Of a stretch of DNA of 64,000 nucleotides, positions 58,814 to 64,000 are shown in pieces. Positions within the stretch are counted from its first letter, which is position 1, and every line of letters starts with the position of its first letter. Both the position numbers and the translations under genes were made by a program. Source of the DNA: Anaerostipes sp. (GTDB lineage: Bacteria; Bacillota; Clostridia; Lachnospirales; Lachnospiraceae). The notes beneath the pieces are model-generated. The model was not told the origin of the DNA, ran no database searches, and saw only the letters and a list, made by a program, of their open reading frames with translations. The stretch lies in the NCBI RefSeq assembly GCF_018381315.1, contig NZ_JAGZSD010000004.1, positions 248,001 through 312,000 of the forward strand, given 5' to 3'.

Positions 58814-60809
58814 TCACGGCCTTTGTCCTGCCTACCACATAGCCGCTGCCGCCGCGGTCTTTTACGTCCTCTGCCATGGTAATCAAAAGCCATGGCTCTT
58901 TTTCTTTCTTGTCCGCAGTAAAGATTCCAAACCAGCCAAGCTCTGTGCCTGTGGTATCATCCTTGCTGGCTTTAATCTCTGCCGTTCCGGTTTTTCCTGC
59001 CAGTTTTACGCCGGACGTCTTCGCCCCATGTCCGGTCCCGCTGGGATGTTCGATAACCTGAACCAGATCATCTTTTATAATCGCTGCCGTCTTTTTGGAG
59101 AATGCATTTTTAATCCAATATTTGGGTTCCGGCTTTTCCTTTAAGAGCAGATACGGGCGTATCATATTGCCCTCATTGACAAAAGCAGAATAGACAGATG
59201 CCAGATGAATGGGATTTACTAAAACCTGTCCCTGTCCGTATCCGCTGTCCGCCAGCTGAACCTCTGTGTCAATACTCTTCTGGTTATTAGAAAACTGTGA
59301 GACTGCGGTTTTTATGTCAAAAGGCATCTCTTTTCCAAAGCCCAGATGCTTGGCCTGGCTCACATAATCTTTCGCCCCGATCTTTAGGGCTGCCTTTGCA
59401 AAGTAAATATTGTCTGAGTAAATCAGGGCATTTCTAAGAACCGCATTTTCGTATGTATGCAGTGTGGTCACCTTATAGGATCCCCAGCTGCTGTCTTTCT
59501 GCCAGGACAGTCCGCTGTTTCCAAAATCCTCACCTGGCTTCAGTTTTCCTGTATTCATGCCCATACCTGCCACTACAGGTTTAAAGATTGAACCCGGAGC
59601 CCATTTCTGCCGGAAACGATTATATAAAGGCTTGGCTTTGTCACTGTTTTGCTTCTTCCACTGGCTGGATGAAATCCCCAGTACAAAATCATTGCTGTCA
59701 TAGGAAGGAGTGCTGACCAATGCCAGAATCTCTCCGTTTTTTGGATTCATCATCACAGAACAGCTCTTGTCATTTTTATACTGATCATAAATTTTCGCCT
59801 GAAGTCCTGCGTCAATCGTTGTATAAATTGTTTCCCCGTTTTTCTCCTTTTTTACCGCAAGTACTTTCTTTTCTCTGCCGTCTTCATTGAAGATGGAAAT
59901 CTTATACCCGTCTGTCTCATGAAGCCGGTCCTCATACAGCACCTCAAGACCGCTTTTCCCAATCAGCTGTCCCTGCTTATAACCTTTATCCTTCAGCTTT
60001 TTCAGATCGTCTGCACTGATCTCCTGCACATATCCGGTCAGATGGGCTGCTGCCTTTCCATAAGGATAGACTCTGGTGTCTTCCGAAGAAACCAGCACAC
60101 CCGGAATCTTCAGCAGCTTCTTCTCTATTTTTTCTTCACTGTCCACTGTCATTTTTTTGACGGGTACAAAAGAATCTTTCGTGACCCAGGATGCATCCAG
60201 CTTTTTATTAATGTCAGCCTTCTTTATATTGAGAAGACCGGCCAATTCAGACACGGAATTTTTCCTGCTCTTCATCTTGCCCGGGACAATCCCGATGGAT
60301 GCCGCCTTCCCTTTTCCCGCCAGCAGCTTTTTATTGCGGTCATAAATCTCTCCCCGCTCTCCTTTCAGCTTTGAAACACGCACCTTATCCGTAAATTCCA
60401 TGTCAGGAAAAATCATGCTGTCATCCCATTTTAAATAGTATCCGCCGTCCTCTTTCACAAAATATGCTTTATTTTTGAATGATATTTTGCCTGCCAGGGT
60501 ATCCAAAGACATATGATAAGAAACTCCATCCCCTTCTGCATCTTTATCCACACTGATCTTAATATTCTTCGCCTCTATCCCCTGGTAGATCTTTTGGTTT
60601 CTCTGTATAAATTCCTTTTTGGATATTTCTTTCCGGCTGCTCTTATCTAAAAGGCCGTACATGGCCTCATAATCTTTCTTTCCGATATAAGAAACATACT
60701 CAGAGAGCCTTTCTTCCGGCTGTTTTATTCCAAACCTGCTCCAAAGAAAGAACCCAAGAACACCCAGAACCACAGCTGCTCCAAGAATCAATATTCGTTT
60801 CTTTTTCAT
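58791..60809 (-). CDS. MecA-type penicillin-binding protein (class B transpeptidase)
   Basis: A 672-residue membrane-anchored transpeptidase. Residues 5-24 form the anchor; about 30-140 is a MecA_N (NTF2-like) domain; about 150-320 a dimerisation domain with RGEIYDRN; about 325-672 the transpeptidase. Catalytic motifs are S407-IF-K410, S465-D-N467 and KTG (606-608). The layout is that of low-affinity PBP2a/PBP3-like proteins used when other PBPs are blocked. Whether this one is low-affinity cannot be read. A BlaI-type operator in its promoter places it under BlaI/BlaR1. Confidence 0.9.
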   Translation of the reverse strand: MKKKRILILGAAVVLGVLGFFLWSRFGIKQPEERLSEYVSYIGKKDYEAMYGLLDKSSRKEISKKEFIQRNQKIYQGIEAKNIKISVDKDAEGDGVSYHMSLDTLAGKISFKNKAYFVKEDGGYYLKWDDSMIFPDMEFTDKVRVSKLKGERGEIYDRNKKLLAGKGKAASIGIVPGKMKSRKNSVSELAGLLNIKKADINKKLDASWVTKDSFVPVKKMTVDSEEKIEKKLLKIPGVLVSSEDTRVYPYGKAAAHLTGYVQEISADDLKKLKDKGYKQGQLIGKSGLEVLYEDRLHETDGYKISIFNEDGREKKVLAVKKEKNGETIYTTIDAGLQAKIYDQYKNDKSCSVMMNPKNGEILALVSTPSYDSNDFVLGISSSQWKKQNSDKAKPLYNRFRQKWAPGSIFKPVVAGMGMNTGKLKPGEDFGNSGLSWQKDSSWGSYKVTTLHTYENAVLRNALIYSDNIYFAKAALKIGAKDYVSQAKHLGFGKEMPFDIKTAVSQFSNNQKSIDTEVQLADSGYGQGQVLVNPIHLASVYSAFVNEGNMIRPYLLLKEKPEPKYWIKNAFSKKTAAIIKDDLVQVIEHPSGTGHGAKTSGVKLAGKTGTAEIKASKDDTTGTELGWFGIFTADKKEKEPWLLITMAEDVKDRGGSGYVVGRTKAVIKETLTR

Positions 60810-60858
60810 TCATGCCTCCTTTTTTGCATTGAAGTACAGTTACACAGATATTATCTAT

Positions 60859-60887
60859 ATCTTACATGTGTAGGATATGCATGTCAA
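60859..60887 (-). promoter_or_regulatory. Promoter of the MecA-type PBP gene
   Basis: On the minus strand TTGACA (60882-60887), 17 bases and TAAGAT (60859-60864). The leader to the ATG is about 45 bases. Confidence 0.65.
60863..60872 (-). promoter_or_regulatory. BlaI/MecI operator in the PBP promoter
   Basis: TACATGTGTA, the same dyad type as at 56624-56633, lies between the -35 and -10 of the PBP promoter, where a bound repressor would block RNA polymerase. Confidence 0.75.
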
Positions 60888-61020
60888 GAAAAACCAAACT
60901 GCTCCCAGACGCACGGCTTAACCATATCTTCTTTCTTAATAAACAACTATGCATTTGGTAAATACTGTTGTATAATTAAACTATATCTTATAAATATCAC
61001 ACGGGAGACAGGGGTTTATT

Positions 61021-63141
61021 GTGTTTAAATTAATTGATGAAATTGCAGAAGTTATCTATGTTGCAGACTTGGAAACTTATGAAATGCTTTACCTGAACAG
61101 TTCCGGAAAACGTTTGTTTCAGGCAGACAGTTATAAGGGTGAAAAGTGTTACCGGCTTCTTCGCGGAAAAGATGGGCCTTGTGAATTTTGTACCAACCAT
61201 CTGCTGTCCTTTGATTCCGTCTATACATGGCGTTCAACCAATGAAATCACGAACCGCCATTTTATTTTAAAGGATAAATTGGTGGAGTGGGACGGCCATG
61301 TTGCCCGGATGGAGATCGGCTTTGATTTGACAGAACAGGAAGAGCAGGAGCAGCTTTTAAAGAACAAAGCCAAGGGTGAAGAACTGGTGCTGGAGTGTTT
61401 AAGAGTCCTCTATCAGACAAAGGAGCTGGAAAAAGCCATTCAGATGATTCTTGAGAAAACCGGAAAGTTTCTGTCCGCCGAGAGAGCCTACATCTTTGAG
61501 ATTGACGGCAAGGTTATGAATAACACTCATGAATGGTGCGCTGATCATATCAAACCGGAGATTGACCAGCTTCAGAATCTTCCTGCTGACCTTATAGACC
61601 GCTGGCGGATCGAATTTGAGAAGAATAAATGTATTTTTATCCGTGATATGGAAGACATACGAACTCAGTCACCGGAAGAGTACAGGATTCTTTCCTCTCA
61701 GGGAATCAAACGGCTGATCGCAGCCCCTCTTTATACCAATCAGGGACTGGCCGGATATATCGGTGTGGATAATCCGCCTGAAGATTTATTCGACCAGGTG
61801 GAACCCATTCTGGAAACTCTCAGTTACTTTTTGTCTTCCAGCATGGACCAGATGCATACATACCGTATTCTCAAAGATCTAAGCTATCATGACACGCTGA
61901 CCGGACTCTATAACCGGAACCGCTTTAACGAAGATTTGGAGCACTACGCAGAACAGGACTTTAAGACAGTAGGAGTTATCTATCTGGATCTGAATGGACT
62001 GAAAGATATCAATGATTCAAAAGGGCATCAGTTCGGAGATCAGATTCTTAAGGATTCTGCGAAAAAACTGCAGGTTATCTTTTCTGATCAAACAATTTAC
62101 CGCATTGGAGGGGATGAGTTTGCGATTCTCTGTATGAATACAGAGAAAGACAGTTTTCTGCGCACCATAAGGGAACTGAAATATTTATTCTCCCACTCAG
62201 TGGACTGCAGCGGTGCCGTTGGATACAGCTGGTCTGAAAATCCGGCTGACTTCCAGTCTCTTCTCACAGAAGCCGATGAGATGATGTACACTGATAAGAA
62301 GGAGTATTACCGCTCCAATCCTAACTCCTCAAGATACCGCAACTACTTTGATGACCGTTTGAACTTAAAAAGTGTGGACCAGCTCATAAAAGCCATTGAA
62401 GATCAGCGTTTCTGTGTATACCTGCAGCCCAAGGTTCTGTGCAGTACCCAGGAGGTGATCGGTGCCGAGGCCCTCGTCCGCTATATCAGCAAAGACGGTG
62501 CCATTGAACCCCCGATCTACTTTATTCCTGTGCTGGAGTCAGCCATGACAATCAAATATGTAGATTACTTTGTATTTGAAAGAGTCTGCCAGATTATCCA
62601 GGACTTTATAAAATCCGGTTCCCCGGTCTTTCCTATTTCCGTCAACTTTTCGAGATATACGCTGCTGGATGCAGACTTTTTGAAATCCATCTTATCCATC
62701 TGTGACAAATACCAGGTACCCCGCCATCTATTGGAGTTTGAGATCACTGAAAGTGCTGATTATACGGATGAATCCTTCCTGGATGATATGATCCGTGATA
62801 TCAAAGATGCCGGATTTTCTGTAGCTATCGATGATTTCGGTGTCAAATATGCCAATCTGTCTTTGGTGCTCAACAGTGACATCGACACACTGAAACTTGA
62901 CAAGAGCATGATTGATTCGATTGAGAGCAATGCCAAAGCTGTGATGTTCGTTCAGTCACTGGCCTACATCTGCAAGACAATGAATATTCAGTTTATCGTA
63001 GAAGGCGTGGAAACGCAGGATCAGTTTGAGATCCTGAAAGCGCTGCGCTGCGAGGGGATTCAGGGCTATCTGTTCGGCCGCCCTATGCCACTGTCAGACT
63101 TCTGCCGCTTCCTTGAGAAAAACAGAGATCTTCCAGACTAG
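61021..63141 (+). CDS. GGDEF-EAL cyclic-di-GMP protein with PAS and GAF sensor domains
   Basis: A 706-residue protein with a GTG start. The N-terminal PAS-like domain (about 1-105) has paired cysteines in KGEKCYRLLRGKDGPCEFC. A GAF domain (about 125-280) follows. The GGDEF domain has RIGGDEFAIL intact with no RxxD inhibitory site before it. The EAL domain has GAEALVRY, the Asn in SVNFSRYT, FEITESADY, DDFGVKYANLS and EGVETQDQF, all needed for hydrolysis. It may make, break or switch c-di-GMP. No membrane helix is seen, so it is probably cytoplasmic. A terminator follows. Confidence 0.92.
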   Translation: MFKLIDEIAEVIYVADLETYEMLYLNSSGKRLFQADSYKGEKCYRLLRGKDGPCEFCTNHLLSFDSVYTWRSTNEITNRHFILKDKLVEWDGHVARMEIGFDLTEQEEQEQLLKNKAKGEELVLECLRVLYQTKELEKAIQMILEKTGKFLSAERAYIFEIDGKVMNNTHEWCADHIKPEIDQLQNLPADLIDRWRIEFEKNKCIFIRDMEDIRTQSPEEYRILSSQGIKRLIAAPLYTNQGLAGYIGVDNPPEDLFDQVEPILETLSYFLSSSMDQMHTYRILKDLSYHDTLTGLYNRNRFNEDLEHYAEQDFKTVGVIYLDLNGLKDINDSKGHQFGDQILKDSAKKLQVIFSDQTIYRIGGDEFAILCMNTEKDSFLRTIRELKYLFSHSVDCSGAVGYSWSENPADFQSLLTEADEMMYTDKKEYYRSNPNSSRYRNYFDDRLNLKSVDQLIKAIEDQRFCVYLQPKVLCSTQEVIGAEALVRYISKDGAIEPPIYFIPVLESAMTIKYVDYFVFERVCQIIQDFIKSGSPVFPISVNFSRYTLLDADFLKSILSICDKYQVPRHLLEFEITESADYTDESFLDDMIRDIKDAGFSVAIDDFGVKYANLSLVLNSDIDTLKLDKSMIDSIESNAKAVMFVQSLAYICKTMNIQFIVEGVETQDQFEILKALRCEGIQGYLFGRPMPLSDFCRFLEKNRDLPD

Positions 63142-63162
63142 TTTCACTCATCCGCAAAACTT

Positions 63163-63201
63163 AAAAGATGCTCTTCCGCATTAAAAAGAGCATCTTTTTA
63201 T
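63163..63201 (+). terminator. Terminator after the GGDEF-EAL gene
   Basis: AAAAGATGCTCTT (63163-63175) pairs with AAGAGCATCTTTT (63186-63198), followed by T runs on both strands; it can serve both convergent genes. Confidence 0.9.
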
Positions 63202-63216
63202 TTTCTGTTTTCATTT

Positions 63217-64000
63217 TTATTCTTCCATAATCTCTTCCGGTGTGAAGCCCCGGTACTTCCACTGACGGGTGCACCTTTCCCACTGTGCGTAACAGTGCAG
63301 AAACTCTTCCTGCTCCTTCTCCCCGTTTAAATAGATGCCGGCCTCTTTCATCAGATAAAATGCCTTTGAGACACCGCCGCCCAGCAGAAGGTTATCTTCC
63401 AGCCCGGTCATCAGTTCCGCAAAAGAAAGAGGATTGTGCTTTCTTTTCTCCAAAAATGACCTTAAGCTTTTGTACTCCGGAGCCTCCACGTCCACATACT
63501 CCTCAGAATACAGGCAGATCTCCTCCTCATCCGGCATATAATAGGGCAGATTTTTTACCTCATTCATCAGTTCCAGACAGAATCTGGTGTCCGGGATCTT
63601 GCGTGAAATCACATACCGGCCTTCCACACGATATTCGCCGTAAGTTTTCTCCGTAAATTTCAGAAACCTGGAGAGTTCCCCCTTTTTAAGAGGAACACTG
63701 TGCAGGTCTTCCCACAGATTCATCAGCTGCTTTTTTTCATACACGCCGTACAAATGTGTCAAAGCCCTGGCACAGCGGTAAAGTTCCTGATTGTGCACGA
63801 CCTTTTCTCTGTTCTTTTCATTGGATAAAAATCTGATGATCTTTTCCTTAACCTCTCCCGGAACCACAAAGGTTCTGTCTCCATGTTCACCGAAAACATA
63901 AAGCCATCCCCGTTTCTGGTATGTCCATACTCCCTGGCTCTCGGCCCCTTCCGGTTCGTTTAAGAGCACCTTCAGTCCGTTCAAATCTTCAAAAGAGCTG
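63217..64000 (-). CDS. Unrecognised cytoplasmic protein, 5' end beyond window
   Basis: The reading frame stays open through base 64000, so only the C-terminal 260 or so codons are visible; an in-frame TTG at 63984 is not a convincing start. The sequence is charged, rich in Glu, Arg, Tyr and Trp, with no membrane helix or signal. Visible stretches include WTYQKRGWLYVFGEHGDRTF, YRCARALTHLYGVYEKKQLM and YMPDEEEICLYSEEYVDVEA, the last unusually acidic. I do not recognise the family. Confidence 0.7.
   Translation of the reverse strand, partial: SSFEDLNGLKVLLNEPEGAESQGVWTYQKRGWLYVFGEHGDRTFVVPGEVKEKIIRFLSNEKNREKVVHNQELYRCARALTHLYGVYEKKQLMNLWEDLHSVPLKKGELSRFLKFTEKTYGEYRVEGRYVISRKIPDTRFCLELMNEVKNLPYYMPDEEEICLYSEEYVDVEAPEYKSLRSFLEKRKHNPLSFAELMTGLEDNLLLGGGVSKAFYLMKEAGIYLNGEKEQEEFLHCYAQWERCTRQWKYRGFTPEEIMEE

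Noticed and set aside
1..64000. Mobile elements, prophage, CRISPR, tRNA or rRNA genes
   Set aside because: No transposase, integrase, phage structural gene, regular spaced repeats or tRNA/rRNA-like sequence was recognised on either strand.

Overview
The window reads as chromosomal DNA of a Gram-positive anaerobe of the Clostridia, most likely Lachnospiraceae (Anaerostipes/Blautia-like; genus not proven). The reasons are moderate GC with AT-rich gaps, strong AGGAGG ribosome sites, and families typical of that group: split transketolase, TalC-type transaldolase, EFR1 flavodoxin/ferredoxin protein, DUF3793, DUF2325, a NuoE-like single subunit, CIRCE control and BceAB-RS. No tRNA, rRNA, CRISPR array, insertion sequence or prophage was seen. 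Most genes lie on the minus strand, and many neighbours overlap by a few bases.

Layout. 1-6350: a fructose/mannitol-type PTS (EIIC cut by the window edge, EIIB, EIIA), its PRD/EIIA regulator, split transketolase and transaldolase; a divergent LacI-type regulator follows. 7750-15350: amidohydrolase, lipid kinase, purB-purF-purC, and a NagZ-like lipoprotein. 15400-23912: a two-component system, a DNA glycosylase, YyaL, and a small redox operon (NuoE-like, tocopherol-cyclase-like, FAD/Rieske). 24137-30745: htpG behind a perfect CIRCE, then a BceRS-BceAB peptide sensing/export module. 30844-38350: DUF2325/flavodoxin/DUF3793, an aldo/keto reductase, a TrkH/TrkA operon with a TPR protein, and a ferredoxin-nitroreductase/ArsR/EFR1 operon. 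38351-48212: a complete kdpFABC-kdpDE locus followed by a second, truncated KdpD-like/KdpE-like pair. 48358-55944: EamA exporter, homoserine dehydrogenase, hydrolase, glycerate kinase, MarR-MATE, citrate synthase. 56127-60809: MarR, then a mec-like set (BlaI, BlaR1, MecA-type PBP). The end holds a GGDEF-EAL protein and an unrecognised partial gene.

How genes work together. Potassium supply dominates the middle: high-affinity Kdp, TrkH/TrkA, and two KdpDE-type systems, the full KdpD carrying a residue pattern reported for c-di-AMP binding. Six helically phased TGTGA(G/A) repeats sit at the -35 position of the Trk operon promoter, as expected for an OmpR/PhoB-type activator. The PTS genes and their PRD regulator share a 19-bp box at the same distance from their -10 elements. 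The cell-wall antibiotic theme recurs in BceAB-RS and in the BlaI/BlaR1/PBP set, where both promoters carry a BlaI-type operator.

All function calls are by eye from sequence motifs. No database search was run.
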